A stretch of 64,000 nucleotides of DNA from a gamma proteobacterium HTCC2207 (GCA_000153445.1 CH672396.1:95668-159667); one strand, 5' to 3'. Shown: positions 1-9,480, numbered from the stretch's first letter. Notes: generated by a model not told the origin, from the sequence alone. A program made the numbers and translations.

Positions 1-1
1 C

Positions 2-166
2 AATATTCACTTTTTTACTTACAGTGATTTCGAAGCCCTGTGCCGTGAACGAAATATAAAAATTCTACGTAAACAGTTTGTCGGTGAACATTTGCTCGAT
101 CGGCAGCTCAAAAACCTGTGGCCCAATCTATTTGCCGAAACCGCGGTTTATCATCTCAGCAAATAA
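2..166 (+). CDS. metW: MetW, C-terminal fragment (5' end outside window)
   Basis: This open frame enters from the left edge and ends at the TAA at 164-166, giving the last 54 residues of a protein. It reads NIHFFTYSDFEALC near its start and LWPNLFAETAVYHLSK at its end, which matches the C-terminus of MetW, the class I methyltransferase-like partner of the homoserine acyltransferase MetX in methionine biosynthesis. The following DUF4426 gene, rdgB and hemW reproduce the order seen in Pseudomonas (metX-metW-DUF4426-rdgB-hemW), which supports the call. The catalytic N-terminal part is not in the window, so nothing can be said about its SAM-binding motif. Confidence 0.8.
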   Translation, partial: NIHFFTYSDFEALCRERNIKILRKQFVGEHLLDRQLKNLWPNLFAETAVYHLSK

Positions 167-204
167 TATTCGGGTCTCTTGGCCCAACATGGAGGACAAA
201 GCCA

Positions 205-639
205 ATGAAATACTTATTCCTACTACTCTCCGTTGTATCCCTCGCGCTACCGGCGGCCGCTGCGGCCAATGACAAAATTTTTAAGCAGGTTGGCGACAAT
301 AAAATTTTTTTTAGCGCTTTTAACAGCACCTTTATCGAGCCGGATGTAGCAGTGGCCAATCAAATTGTTCGCGGCAAGGACAAAGGGCTAGTCAATATCG
401 CAGTAGTGGTTGACTCTGGAACCGGCAAACCCGCTGTGATAACCGGTAATGTTTACAATATTTTTCAGATGAGTCAGACGCTTGAATTTGTTGAAGTGCG
501 AGAACAGGGTGCAGTCTATTATCTGGCACCTTTTGAATTTGAAAATGAAGACTTTTTAACCTTTAAAATCTCGGTGCGTTCCGATCCAAAGAAGCCTGCC
601 TATGACTTTAAATTTCAGAAAAAAATGTATCACGACTAA
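205..639 (+). CDS. DUF4426 family periplasmic protein
   Basis: A 144-residue protein is read from the ATG at 205, which follows a GGAGG at 191-195. It opens with MKYLFLLLSVVSLALPAAAA, a clear Sec signal peptide, and the remaining ~120 residues lack membrane segments, so it is probably periplasmic. An upstream in-frame start at 118 would bury the signal peptide and overlap metW, so I reject it. Position between metW and rdgB and the overall length fit the DUF4426 family, whose function is unknown. The family call rests on my memory of the Pseudomonas neighbourhood plus the signal peptide and size. Confidence 0.7.
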   Translation: MKYLFLLLSVVSLALPAAAAANDKIFKQVGDNKIFFSAFNSTFIEPDVAVANQIVRGKDKGLVNIAVVVDSGTGKPAVITGNVYNIFQMSQTLEFVEVREQGAVYYLAPFEFENEDFLTFKISVRSDPKKPAYDFKFQKKMYHD

Positions 640-671
640 AATAACAGCCCCCATAAGCTGAGGATCATCGC

Positions 672-1286
672 TTGAAAATTGTATTGGCCAGCAGCAATGC
701 CGGAAAAATTAAAGAACTTAACGATATGCTGGCCGAACTCGATATGCAGATCGTTCCCCAACAGGAAATGAGCATAGAGGATGTGGAAGAAACTGGACTT
801 TGCTTTGTGGAAAATGCCATTCTCAAAGCCCGCAACGCTGCCTTGATGTCAGGCATGCCAGCAATCGCCGATGACTCGGGACTGGAAGTGGATCTACTCA
901 ATGGCGCACCGGGCATCTACTCTGCACGCTTCGCCGGCCCAGACGCCGATAATGCCAGTAACAATAAAAAGCTCTTAGATGTGCTGGGTGACGCTCCGTT
1001 AGAGCAGCGCAGCGCACGTTATCAATGTGTTATCGTCTATATGCGTCACGCCACAGACCCGACACCGATTATCTGCCAAGGCAGCTGGGAGGGGTATATA
1101 GCGCTTGAAGCAAAAGGCGACGGTGGCTTTGGTTATGATCCGCTCTTTTATGTAGAGGACCTAAACTGCCATGCTGCAGAGATCGATAAGCAGGAAAAAA
1201 ACCGCATCAGTCATCGCGGCAAAGCTATCCAAGAGTTACTGGTAAAGTTAGCCAACAGTCCTGCGCCCAATACGCAGCCTAATTAG
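672..1286 (+). CDS. rdgB: dITP/XTP pyrophosphatase RdgB (TTG start)
   Basis: RdgB (HAM1/Ham1p family) hydrolyses non-canonical purine nucleotides such as dITP, ITP and XTP to monophosphates, keeping them out of DNA and RNA. The 204-residue protein begins MKIVLASSNAGKIKEL, the family's nucleotide-binding start, contains the ADDSGLEVD loop near residue 66, the GFGYDPLF segment near 152 and the SHRGKA signature near 177. The start codon is TTG at 672, preceded by GAGG at 659-662; no ATG fits the conserved N-terminus. Length is normal for the family (about 200). It sits between the DUF4426 gene and hemW and may share a transcript with them. Confidence 0.95.
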   Translation: MKIVLASSNAGKIKELNDMLAELDMQIVPQQEMSIEDVEETGLCFVENAILKARNAALMSGMPAIADDSGLEVDLLNGAPGIYSARFAGPDADNASNNKKLLDVLGDAPLEQRSARYQCVIVYMRHATDPTPIICQGSWEGYIALEAKGDGGFGYDPLFYVEDLNCHAAEIDKQEKNRISHRGKAIQELLVKLANSPAPNTQPN

Positions 1287-1352
1287 ACCTCTTTAGAGTA
1301 AACAGGCATTCCCATCGATACCGTACTCGAGCTACCACCCCTCTCACTTTAC

Positions 1353-2462
1353 GTGCACATACCCTGGTGTGTGCGCAAATGCCCCTACTGTGATTTTAAC
1401 TCTCACACTGCCGGCAGCGAGATCCCCGAACAGGCCTATATCAAAGCGCTGATTGCCGACTTACAACAGGATAAGAAATGGGCCCAGGGTAGAAAGCTCT
1501 GCTCAATCTTTTTTGGTGGTGGCACTCCCAGTCTGTTCTCAGCTGCGGGTATTGGCCAAATTCTCAAGGCCGCGGAACGTATTATCGGCTTTGAGCCAGA
1601 TATAGAGATCACCCTTGAGGCTAATCCAGGTACCGCAGAGCAAGAAAAGTTTAGCGGCTTTCGGAGTGCCGGAGTCAATCGTCTATCGATTGGTATTCAG
1701 AGCTTTAACGACCAACACCTGTTGCGACTAGGCCGAATACACGACGGCGCTCAGGCCCTGTCGGCGATTGAAACCGCACGCCGGGCGGGCTTTAGTAATT
1801 TTAATCTCGATCTGATGCATGGCCTCTCAGGTCAGACGGTTGATCAGGCACGCCGAGATCTCGAGCTAGCCAGTGACAGCGGTGCGCTACATATCTCTTG
1901 GTACCAGCTAACGATAGAACCCAACACTGAGTTCTACTCAAGGCCCCCACAACTGCCAGAGGAAGATGCGCTGGTGGATATACAGCAGGCTGGCATGGAG
2001 CTGCTCGACAACGGCGGCTACAAGCAATATGAGGTCTCCGCCTTTGCCCAGCCGGGAAGACGATCCCAGCACAATATGAACTACTGGCAGTTCGGCGACT
2101 ATCTAGGTATCGGAGCAGGCGCCCATGGCAAAGTGACGCTGGCCACTGAAAACTCTATTTTACGCACCAATAAAACCCGCCAGCCAGATAACTATTTAGC
2201 CCGAGATCCGCTGACTTTGGCACAGCAAAAACCCATTGCTAGGGACGAGCTAGCGGTGGAGTTTATGATGAATGGGCTGCGTCTGCGGGATGGCCTCAAT
2301 GCGGGATTTTTTACATCGCGCACTGGTCTAGCCGCTTCAAGTATTGCCAAGCAAGTAGCCAAATTGCAGTCTCAGGGACTAATGGAAGTGGATAGTCGTC
2401 GCTACCAGACAACCGCGCTGGGCTATCAATTTCTGAATAGTACGCTGCAGGGGTTTTCCTAG
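1353..2462 (+). CDS. hemW: HemW, radical SAM heme chaperone
   Basis: HemW is a radical SAM protein homologous to coproporphyrinogen III dehydrogenase HemN, thought to bind and deliver heme rather than to oxidise coproporphyrinogen. The CVRKCPYCDF motif (CxxxCxxC, residues 6-15 of this model) binds the 4Fe-4S cluster; GGGTPS (about residue 51), a LSIGIQSF segment and a C-terminal HemN domain follow. The conventional start is the GTG at 1353, but the frame is open back to the TAA at 1299-1301. The residues just before the GTG read ELPPLSLY, as in the conserved N-terminus of HemW, so the true start is probably upstream; only ATT (1308) and similar codons are available. See findings. Confidence 0.93.
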   Translation: MHIPWCVRKCPYCDFNSHTAGSEIPEQAYIKALIADLQQDKKWAQGRKLCSIFFGGGTPSLFSAAGIGQILKAAERIIGFEPDIEITLEANPGTAEQEKFSGFRSAGVNRLSIGIQSFNDQHLLRLGRIHDGAQALSAIETARRAGFSNFNLDLMHGLSGQTVDQARRDLELASDSGALHISWYQLTIEPNTEFYSRPPQLPEEDALVDIQQAGMELLDNGGYKQYEVSAFAQPGRRSQHNMNYWQFGDYLGIGAGAHGKVTLATENSILRTNKTRQPDNYLARDPLTLAQQKPIARDELAVEFMMNGLRLRDGLNAGFFTSRTGLAASSIAKQVAKLQSQGLMEVDSRRYQTTALGYQFLNSTLQGFS

Positions 2463-2524
2463 GGACTGACCGGTTTAATTTGTTAAACTGTGCAACATCA
2501 AATACTAGGGTTATAGATTTAGTC

Positions 2525-3481
2525 ATGAGCGAGCCATCCTCAACCATCAATCAGTTACCTCCCCAAGAGACCGCACGCCTGTTGCGCCTGGCGACCTATG
2601 CCTCGACCTCGGTAGCGCTGGTATTGATTGCCCTAAAGCTCGCAGCCTGGGGTGCCTCCGGTTCTGTCAGTCTTCTCGCCACCCTTATCGACTCCATGCT
2701 CGATGCCCTGGCCTCAATAATCAATCTGATCGCAGTGCGCCATGCCCTGACGCCAGCGGACAAAGAACATCGCTTTGGTCACGGCAAAGCCGAGGCATTG
2801 GCCGGCTTAAGTCAGTCATTATTTATTGCCGGATCTGCAGGGTTCTTACTCTTCGAAGCGGCCGAGCGGATTATCAATCCGGTAGCGGTTGAGTCAGTTC
2901 AGCTAGGCATAGTTGTGATGGTGATTTCGATTGTTGCTACGCTAGGTTTGCTGAGTTTTCAACAACATGTGATTCGCAAGACCAATTCCACTGCGATTAA
3001 AGCCGATGCCCTGCACTATCGAACTGATCTGCTAGTCAATGGCAGCGTGATTGTTGCTCTGATATTGGTGAGTCAAGGCTGGCCCGGATTTGATGGTATT
3101 TTTGCCGCCGTTATAGGACTGTATATTCTCTACAGTGCGCGGGAAATTATTATTACCTCCTACGACCACCTGATGGATCGCGAGCTGCCAGATGAAGATC
3201 GCGACAGCATTAAAGCCTTGGTTTTAGCCCATCCCAGCACCCGCGGACTTCACGACCTGCGCTCCCGTCACTCTGGCACCATGACCTTTATTCAGCTCCA
3301 CCTCGAGCTGGACGATGATCTCAGCCTGCTGGCAGCGCATAAAATATCCGATGAAGTTGAGGCCAGCATACTCTCAGCCTTCCCCGGCTCAGAGATTATT
3401 ATTCATATTGACCCCCAGTCTGTGGCCGCTCAAGAAACCATGCCCCACTATGCCAGTAGTGATGAACACAGCCTGAGTTAA
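2525..3481 (+). CDS. Cation diffusion facilitator family metal exporter (FieF-like)
   Basis: This 318-residue inner-membrane protein belongs to the cation diffusion facilitator family, which exports Zn2+, Fe2+ or similar divalent metals in exchange for protons. It has about six hydrophobic segments in the first 210 residues. The metal-site acids are visible as DSMLD (about residue 57) and HYRTD (about residue 162), followed by a cytoplasmic ferredoxin-like domain of about 90 residues. An earlier in-frame TTG at 2480 exists, but ATG at 2525 gives the usual N-terminus. It follows hemW by about 60 bases and may be co-transcribed. The metal cannot be decided from sequence alone. Confidence 0.9.
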   Translation: MSEPSSTINQLPPQETARLLRLATYASTSVALVLIALKLAAWGASGSVSLLATLIDSMLDALASIINLIAVRHALTPADKEHRFGHGKAEALAGLSQSLFIAGSAGFLLFEAAERIINPVAVESVQLGIVVMVISIVATLGLLSFQQHVIRKTNSTAIKADALHYRTDLLVNGSVIVALILVSQGWPGFDGIFAAVIGLYILYSAREIIITSYDHLMDRELPDEDRDSIKALVLAHPSTRGLHDLRSRHSGTMTFIQLHLELDDDLSLLAAHKISDEVEASILSAFPGSEIIIHIDPQSVAAQETMPHYASSDEHSLS

Positions 3482-3576
3482 AAGGCTTGAACTAAAAGCC
3501 TCAAACTAAGGGCCTTGATTAGAAGGTCTTGGATTAGAAGGTCTTGGATTAGAAGGCCTTGGATTAGAAGGCCCGG
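3482..3576. repeat. Short degenerate tandem repeat, 15-base unit
   Basis: Directly after the exporter stop codon there are four head-to-tail copies of a 15-base unit: ATTAGAAGGTCTTGG at 3518-3532 and 3533-3547, ATTAGAAGGCCTTGG at 3548-3562, and a shortened ATTAGAAGGCCCGG at 3563-3576. Upstream, 3482-3517 holds more diverged copies around AAGGCTTGAACTAAAAGCC and CTAAGGGCCTTG. The array fills almost the whole gap between two convergent genes. Each unit carries an AAGGYCTT core that is nearly self-complementary. No coding role is visible. Confidence 0.85.
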
Positions 3577-3585
3577 TTTAAATCC

Positions 3586-5742
3586 CTAAGGCTTAATATT
3601 CCAGCTTAAATAACGCTGTAAAATCGCCAACAACCCCTGTGGCACATGCTTGCGTTTCCACTCTCCAGCCACAAATCGATTGCCCTCGCTCAGGGTTGGA
3701 TAACTGCGAATGGTTCCCAGCAGTTTATTCAGACCCAGGTTATGTTTCATCGCCAGCACAAATTCATTGATCAACTCACCCGCCTGAGGCCCAATAATAG
3801 TCGCACCGAGAATCCGGTCTTTACCCGGAACCGTCAACACCTGAATAAACCCCTGGGCATCATTGTCGGCAATCGCGCGATCCAAATCAGATAGGTCGTA
3901 CTGGGTGACCTCGACTTCGATACCCTGGGCTGCAGCATCCCGCTGATTGAGACCCACCCTGCCAATTTGCGGATCGGTAAAAACCACCTGAGGCATAATT
4001 CGGTAATCGACGCGGAATTTTTTAAACCGTCCAAGCAATCCGTTAACTGTGGCAAACCAAGCCTGATGACTAGCGGCATGAGTCAACTGATAAGGTCCAA
4101 CCAGATCGCCACAGGCCAAGATATTCGGATAGCAGGTACGCAGATAATCATCGGTCGTCAATGTGCCATTGGTATTTAATGGGATACCTAATGCCTCAAG
4201 GCCAAGACTCTCTGTATTGGCCGTGCGACCGATTGCCACCAGCACTTGATCAAATTCAATCTGCAGCGGCTCTGTAGTTTGCCCTTTAGTTGGCTCTGCA
4301 GTTGGCTCAGCACTAGACGCTAGCTCCACGATGCGCCGATCACCCTGAGATTGAAACTTTTCTGCACCGTAGTTAGTCAGTACTCGCACACTCTCAGACT
4401 CAAGACAGTCTTGCATAAAGGAAGCAACCTGCTGGTCATCTCGCGGCAGTAACTGAGACTGCATTTCAACCAAGGTGACCTGAGAACCAAGCCGCTGAAA
4501 CGCCTGAGCCAATTCACAGCCAATGGCACCGCCCCCGACAATTAGCAATCGCTCAGGCAACTCCTGCAGCTGCCAAAGGGTCTCCGACGTCAGTGGCTCA
4601 ACCTGGTCCAGCCCAGGAATTGACGGTATGGTGGGCCGCGCACCAGTGGCCAGAATAATCTTTTCAGCACTTATTTGCTGCCCATCCACATCCACCAGCC
4701 AGGGTGAAATTAGTCTGGCATTGCCATAGAGGCAGTCGACACCCAGCCCCGTAAAACGCTGTACCGAATCGTGAGGCTCAATGGTCTTGATCACATCCTG
4801 AACTCGACCCATCACCCGAGCAAAGTCAACTTGGGGAGCAGGAACATCTATACCCAGCTGCGCCGCCTTTTTCATTTCAGCCATGGATTTTGCTGCGCGG
4901 ATCAGCGCCTTGCTCGGCACGCAGCCAGTGTTTAAACAATCGCCGCCCATCTTATCCCGCTCAATCAATGTCACTCGAGCCTTCAGGGTGGCGCCTATAT
5001 AGGCGCTCACTAGCCCGCCACTGCCGGCACCGATAACAATCAGATTGGTGTCAAACGTGCGCGGCTTTTTAAAACCACTGTAAAGCTTGCGCCGCTCCAC
5101 AGCCTTAACCGCCGCCCGCACTATTAAGGGGAATATAGCTAATAGAGCAAAGGACGAAATTACCGCCGGTGTCATAATCCCCGTCGCAGAAAATTCATCA
5201 ATGCTGCCGAGAGACGCGCCGGCATTTACATAGACCAGCGTGCCCGCCAACATGCCCAGCTGGCTGACCCAATAGAAGGTCGATGCTTTTAGCGGCGTTA
5301 ATCCCATCACCAAGTTGATCATCCAAAACGGAAACAGCGGGATCAGGCGCAGACCAAAGAGGTAATAACCGCCCTGTTTCTCTACACCCTGATTAATGGT
5401 GTGCAAATGGCTGGAAAATTTTGCCTGCACCCAATCGCGCAGCAGAAAACGTGACGCCAAAAACGCCAAAGTAGCACCAATCGAACTGGCGAAAGAAACC
5501 AATAAGGTGCCGGTCCACAAACCAAACACTATGCCACCAATAATGGTCAGCAGCGCAGCGCCGGGAATCGACACCGCTGTGGCAATCACATAGATAGCAA
5601 AATAAACCGCCGCGGTTAGCAGCGGCTGCTGTGCATAGAGATCACCAAAGAAATCTACCGAGAGATAACGCTGGCCCCCAAAGGTGATATAGGCCGAGAC
5701 CAAAGCGCCGATAATTACTACTAATAGTATTTTTTTAAGCAC
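3586..5742 (-). CDS. TVP38/TMEM64 membrane domain fused to FAD-dependent disulfide oxidoreductase
   Basis: A 718-residue fusion. Residues 1 to about 210 are a TVP38/TMEM64 (VTT, SNARE-associated/DedA-like) membrane domain with several hydrophobic helices and the family's FPFWMINL-type re-entrant region. Residues from about 230 are a pyridine-nucleotide disulfide oxidoreductase related to mercuric reductase and lipoamide dehydrogenase: VIGAGSGGL (FAD site), GGDCLNTGCVPSKAL (redox-active Cys pair), GGGAIGCELAQ (NAD(P) site), ACGDLVG, and a C-terminal dimerisation domain. Where lipoamide dehydrogenase has the catalytic His-x-x-Glu motif HPTLSE, this protein reads YPTLSE, so the base is Tyr. Such fusions occur in other proteobacteria, but substrate and role are not established. 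It is convergent with the CDF exporter. Confidence 0.88.
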   Translation of the reverse strand: MLKKILLVVIIGALVSAYITFGGQRYLSVDFFGDLYAQQPLLTAAVYFAIYVIATAVSIPGAALLTIIGGIVFGLWTGTLLVSFASSIGATLAFLASRFLLRDWVQAKFSSHLHTINQGVEKQGGYYLFGLRLIPLFPFWMINLVMGLTPLKASTFYWVSQLGMLAGTLVYVNAGASLGSIDEFSATGIMTPAVISSFALLAIFPLIVRAAVKAVERRKLYSGFKKPRTFDTNLIVIGAGSGGLVSAYIGATLKARVTLIERDKMGGDCLNTGCVPSKALIRAAKSMAEMKKAAQLGIDVPAPQVDFARVMGRVQDVIKTIEPHDSVQRFTGLGVDCLYGNARLISPWLVDVDGQQISAEKIILATGARPTIPSIPGLDQVEPLTSETLWQLQELPERLLIVGGGAIGCELAQAFQRLGSQVTLVEMQSQLLPRDDQQVASFMQDCLESESVRVLTNYGAEKFQSQGDRRIVELASSAEPTAEPTKGQTTEPLQIEFDQVLVAIGRTANTESLGLEALGIPLNTNGTLTTDDYLRTCYPNILACGDLVGPYQLTHAASHQAWFATVNGLLGRFKKFRVDYRIMPQVVFTDPQIGRVGLNQRDAAAQGIEVEVTQYDLSDLDRAIADNDAQGFIQVLTVPGKDRILGATIIGPQAGELINEFVLAMKHNLGLNKLLGTIRSYPTLSEGNRFVAGEWKRKHVPQGLLAILQRYLSWNIKP

Positions 5743-5991
5743 CGCTCACACCCTCTTAACAAATGTCTGAAAGCAATATTCCAAGCCCTCTGAGCCTAAA
5801 CTAAATGATCTTGACCTCAGACAAGCTGCCATTTTCATTGATTATTCGGCGACCGCTTTATACCCAAGCCGGCGGCACAAAAAGATCTGCACTCTGACTC
5901 GTTTTTGCATTGAGACCTTGATGCCGTGAATGGTAACATGACGTCAGACACTGCCTAAGGCAATAACCTTAAATTAATGTGGAGACCCACT

Positions 5992-6318
5992 ATGAGCGAC
6001 GCTATCGTTCACACAACAGATTCTAGCTTTGAAAGCGATGTATTACAGTCAGATATTCCAGCACTGGTAGATTTTTGGGCGGCCTGGTGTGGTCCCTGCA
6101 AAATGATCGCCCCACTGCTCGACGAACTCTCCACTGAATATGCAGGACGCGTAAAGATCTGCAAAGTAGATGTAGATGCTAGTCCAGAGACAGCGGCAAA
6201 ATTTAATGTTCGCGGCATTCCAACACTGCTGGTGTTTAAAAATGGCACAGTAGAAGCAACAAAAGTAGGCGCTCTATCCAAAGCCCAACTGGTCGAATTT
6301 GTCGACAGCATTTTGTAA
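5992..6318 (+). CDS. trxA: Thioredoxin
   Basis: Thioredoxin-1 is the cytosolic general disulfide reductant, kept reduced by thioredoxin reductase. The 108-residue protein carries the WCGPC active site at about residues 31-35 with the preceding FWAAW, and the cis-Pro loop GIPTLL about residue 74. I use the ATG at 5992, preceded by GGAG at 5982-5985; the in-frame ATG at 5977 lacks a ribosome site and extends past the family N-terminus. It is followed by a strong hairpin and then rho, the classic trxA-rho arrangement. Confidence 0.97.
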   Translation: MSDAIVHTTDSSFESDVLQSDIPALVDFWAAWCGPCKMIAPLLDELSTEYAGRVKICKVDVDASPETAAKFNVRGIPTLLVFKNGTVEATKVGALSKAQLVEFVDSIL

Positions 6319-6322
6319 TCCC

Positions 6323-6350
6323 TTTGCGGCCCTGGTTTCGGGGCCGCAAA
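6323..6350 (+). terminator. Intrinsic terminator-like hairpin after trxA
   Basis: A perfect 10-bp stem pairs TTTGCGGCCC (6323-6332) with GGGCCGCAAA (6341-6350) around an 8-base loop, six bases after the trxA stop. The following tract is AATTTCC rather than a clean T-run, so it may work partly as a pausing or processing hairpin. Confidence 0.65.
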
Positions 6351-6356
6351 ATTTCC

Positions 6357-6384
6357 TTGCGCTTTGACCAATGCGCGCTATACT
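6357..6384 (+). promoter_or_regulatory. Possible sigma-70 promoter for rho
   Basis: TTGCGC at 6357-6362 and TATACT at 6379-6384 are 16 bases apart, immediately after the trxA hairpin. Use of this site would give a rho leader of about 200 bases, in line with the long autoregulated leader known upstream of rho in Escherichia coli. The -35 match is poor, so this is only a candidate. Confidence 0.3.
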
Positions 6385-6588
6385 TCCGCTATTCGAAGCA
6401 TTCTTATTCCACGTAGGCTCCCTTTTTAAAGACTTTCGGTGCTAATTTTAAGCATAGCCAATGTCCTACTTGTTCAAATGACATAGCGCAAATCAAACGG
6501 TAAGCCTGACCCAACTTTTTACGTAACAAAACCGCTGCGAAGCTAACCCCTCTATCAAACACTATAGCAACCCTAAAATATCCCTCCT

Positions 6589-7848
6589 ATGAATCTATCA
6601 GAACTAAAACAAAAACCCATTGACGAACTTCTAAAGATGACAGCCGCTGCCGGCCTCGACAACTTAGCTCGTTCAAGAAAACAAGACATTATCTTTGCCC
6701 TACTTAAGAAACACGCTAAAGGCGGCGATGATATTTACGGCGACGGTGTATTAGAAATACTCCCCGATGGCTTCGGTTTCCTGCGCTCAGCAGGTGCCTC
6801 CTACCTCGCCGGTCCAGACGACATCTATGTTTCACCCAGCCAGATAAGACGCTTTAACCTGCGCACTGGCGATGGTATTGCTGGCAAGATACGCCCTCCC
6901 AAAGATGGGGAACGCTATTTTGCCATGCTCAAGGTTGACGAGATCAACCTCGACGCTCCAGAAAATGCACGACACAAAATTCTCTTTGAAAACCTCACAC
7001 CGCTTTTTCCCGACCAGCGCCTGACCCTAGAAGCGGGCAATGGCTCTTCGGAAGATTTGACCGGTCGTATTATTGATTTGGTCTCTCCGATTGGTAAGGG
7101 GCAGCGAGGCTTGATCGTAGCACCGCCGAAAGCCGGTAAAACCATCATGATGCAGAATATCGCTCAGTCGATTATCCGCAATAATCCCGAATGTATCATT
7201 ATCGTGTTACTTATCGATGAGCGTCCGGAAGAAGTGACGGAAATGCAACGCACCGTGCGCGGCGAAGTAATTGCCTCAACCTTTGATGAGCCACCAACAC
7301 GCCATGTGCAAGTTGCCGAAATGGTAATAGAACGTGCCAAGCGTCTGGTAGAGCACAAAAAAGATGTCGTAATTCTGCTCGACTCGATCACTCGTTTAGC
7401 TCGCGCCTACAACACTGTAATCCCTTCCTCCGGTAAAGTACTAACGGGTGGTGTCGATGCCCACGCTCTGGAAAAGCCCAAGCGTTTCTTCGGAGCCGCA
7501 CGAAATATCGAACATGGCGGCAGCCTGAGTATTATCGCTACTGCACTGGTCGATACCGGCTCGAAAATGGACGAAGTGATCTACGAAGAATTTAAAGGCA
7601 CCGGTAACATGGAGCTGATTCTCGATCGTAAGATCGCTGAAAAGCGCGTCTATCCGTCGATCAATATCCGTCGCTCAGGCACCCGTCGCGAAGATCTTTT
7701 AATGGACGAAGACGAGCTGCAACGTGTATGGATTTTGCGCAAGCTACTCCACGACATGGAAGACGTTGCCGCAATCGAATTTATGACCGATAAACTCAAA
7801 GGCTTTAAAAATAACGCCGAATTCTTTGGTGCAATGCGACGTAAATAA
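6589..7848 (+). CDS. rho: Transcription termination factor Rho
   Basis: Rho is the hexameric RNA-dependent ATPase/helicase that ends transcription at factor-dependent sites and limits antisense and foreign transcription. The 419-residue protein has the N-terminal Rho-N helix bundle, a cold-shock-like RNA-binding domain ([16 protein letters not shown], residues about 50-65), the Walker A segment APPKAGKT (about residue 179), Walker B VVILLDS (about 261) and the Q/R-loop region after LTGGVD. Length matches the usual 419 exactly. ATG at 6589 is preceded by a purine-poor leader with only CCTCCT nearby, so translation may be inefficient, which would suit autoregulation. Confidence 0.98.
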   Translation: MNLSELKQKPIDELLKMTAAAGLDNLARSRKQDIIFALLKKHAKGGDDIYGDGVLEILPDGFGFLRSAGASYLAGPDDIYVSPSQIRRFNLRTGDGIAGKIRPPKDGERYFAMLKVDEINLDAPENARHKILFENLTPLFPDQRLTLEAGNGSSEDLTGRIIDLVSPIGKGQRGLIVAPPKAGKTIMMQNIAQSIIRNNPECIIIVLLIDERPEEVTEMQRTVRGEVIASTFDEPPTRHVQVAEMVIERAKRLVEHKKDVVILLDSITRLARAYNTVIPSSGKVLTGGVDAHALEKPKRFFGAARNIEHGGSLSIIATALVDTGSKMDEVIYEEFKGTGNMELILDRKIAEKRVYPSINIRRSGTRREDLLMDEDELQRVWILRKLLHDMEDVAAIEFMTDKLKGFKNNAEFFGAMRRK

Positions 7849-7915
7849 ATAGTGCGCCAAAACAAGTGCAGCTTGCGTATCATAGGCCTGTTGCACTGAC
7901 CTAGGCCCAAGCACC

Positions 7916-9406
7916 ATGACATTTAAAAGCCCGCTGAAATATTCAGACTTGCGTGAATTTATAGCTTTCCTCGAACAGCGGGGAGAGCTGGTTCGCATCA
8001 AGCAAGAAGTCGACCCCAATCTAGAAATGACCGAAATCAGCGACCGCACACTGCGCGCCAAAGGTCCCGCACTCCTGTTTGAAAACCCCAAAGGCTACGA
8101 CACCCCGGTTCTCTGCAATCTGTTTGGTACACCAGACCGAGTTGCCATGGGCATGGGGCAGGAGAGCGTCAGCGCCCTCCGCGATGTGGGCACCCTGCTG
8201 GCCTTCCTTAAAGAACCCGAACCCCCAAAAGGTCTTCGCGATCTCTGGGAAAAGCGTCACGACTTCAAACAGGTATTAAATATGCCTGTAAAGCAGATCA
8301 AAAATCCAGCTTGTCAGGAAGTCGTGATTGAAGGGGACGATGTGGATCTCGATAAACTGCCTATTCAAACCTGCTGGCCCGGAGACAAAGCACCATTGGT
8401 CACCTGGGCACTGGCTGTTACCCGCGGCCCAGAAAAAGAACGCCAAAATCTCGGCATCTACCGCATGCAGAAGATCGGCAAAAACAAATTGATTATGCGC
8501 TGGCTCGCCCACCGTGGTGGCGCCCTAGACTACCGTGAATTTCAAAAACGCTTCCCGGGTAAACCCTATCCAGTCGCCATAGCCCTAGGCGCAGATCCTG
8601 CCACCACATTGGGCGCCGTCACCCCAGTACCAGACACCTTATCGGAGTATGCCTTTGCAGGCTTATTGCGCGGCGAGAAGACTCAGGTTGCCAAGTGCCT
8701 AGGCAATGATCTGCAAGTTCCAGCTACAGCAGAATATATTCTCGAAGGATTTTTGCACCCAGGGGAAGAAGCCGAAGAAGGCCCCTTTGGCGATCACACC
8801 GGTTATTACAACGAAGTGGAAAGCTTCCCAGTCTTCACCATCGATCGCATCACCCACCGCAAAGACCCGATCTATCACAGCACCTACACCGGCCGTCCGC
8901 CAGATGAGCCAGCTGTACTCGGTGTCGCACTGAATGAAGTATTTGTCCCGATCCTGCAAAAGCAATTTCCAGAGATTGTCGACTTCTATTTGCCACCCGA
9001 AGGCTGCTCCTACCGTATGGCCATTGTCAGCATGAAGAAGCAGTACCCAGGGCACGCCAAACGCGTAATGATGGGCGTCTGGTCATTCCTGCGACAGTTT
9101 ATGTACACCAAGTTTGTAATTGTCACCGATGACGATATCGACGTGCGCAACTGGGAAGATGTTGTCTGGGCCATGACAACCAGAATGGATCCAGTCCGAG
9201 ACACCATGATGGTAGAGAATACCCCTATCGACTATCTCGACTTCGCCTCTCCGGTCTCCGGACTGGGCTCAAAAATGGGAATGGACGCGACCAATAAAAT
9301 GCACGGCGAAACCGACCGTGAATGGGGTGAAACCATAGTGATGGATGAGGCGGTGAAGCAGCGAGTTGATGTCATCTGGGAGGAGTTGGGCATTGAACTT
9401 AAGTAA
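7916..9406 (+). CDS. ubiD: 4-hydroxy-3-polyprenylbenzoate decarboxylase UbiD
   Basis: UbiD uses prenylated FMN, made by UbiX, to decarboxylate 3-polyprenyl-4-hydroxybenzoate in ubiquinone biosynthesis. The 496-residue protein matches the family length and shows the conserved segments [11 protein letters not shown] (about residue 50), the [10 protein letters not shown] substrate/cofactor region (about 193-202), [10 protein letters not shown] (about 288-297) and the C-terminal TRMDPVRDT motif. It is 67 bases downstream of rho on the same strand. No ubiX is present in the window. Confidence 0.96.
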   Translation: MTFKSPLKYSDLREFIAFLEQRGELVRIKQEVDPNLEMTEISDRTLRAKGPALLFENPKGYDTPVLCNLFGTPDRVAMGMGQESVSALRDVGTLLAFLKEPEPPKGLRDLWEKRHDFKQVLNMPVKQIKNPACQEVVIEGDDVDLDKLPIQTCWPGDKAPLVTWALAVTRGPEKERQNLGIYRMQKIGKNKLIMRWLAHRGGALDYREFQKRFPGKPYPVAIALGADPATTLGAVTPVPDTLSEYAFAGLLRGEKTQVAKCLGNDLQVPATAEYILEGFLHPGEEAEEGPFGDHTGYYNEVESFPVFTIDRITHRKDPIYHSTYTGRPPDEPAVLGVALNEVFVPILQKQFPEIVDFYLPPEGCSYRMAIVSMKKQYPGHAKRVMMGVWSFLRQFMYTKFVIVTDDDIDVRNWEDVVWAMTTRMDPVRDTMMVENTPIDYLDFASPVSGLGSKMGMDATNKMHGETDREWGETIVMDEAVKQRVDVIWEELGIELK

Positions 9407-9480
9407 CTTCCAACAGTGTATTGCTCAAAGCAGTTTGTATTTTGGACTGTTAATCCCTACTTTGTTAATTGCCTTTAAGT

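Noticed and set aside
6364-6384. TTGACC followed by TATACT before rho
   Set aside because: The spacing is only 9 bases, too short for a sigma-70 promoter; TTGCGC at 6357 with 16 bases is the better -35 candidate.
8699-9055. Long antisense frames inside ubiD and other large genes
   Set aside because: They mirror codon bias of the real gene, have no ribosome sites and no family features.
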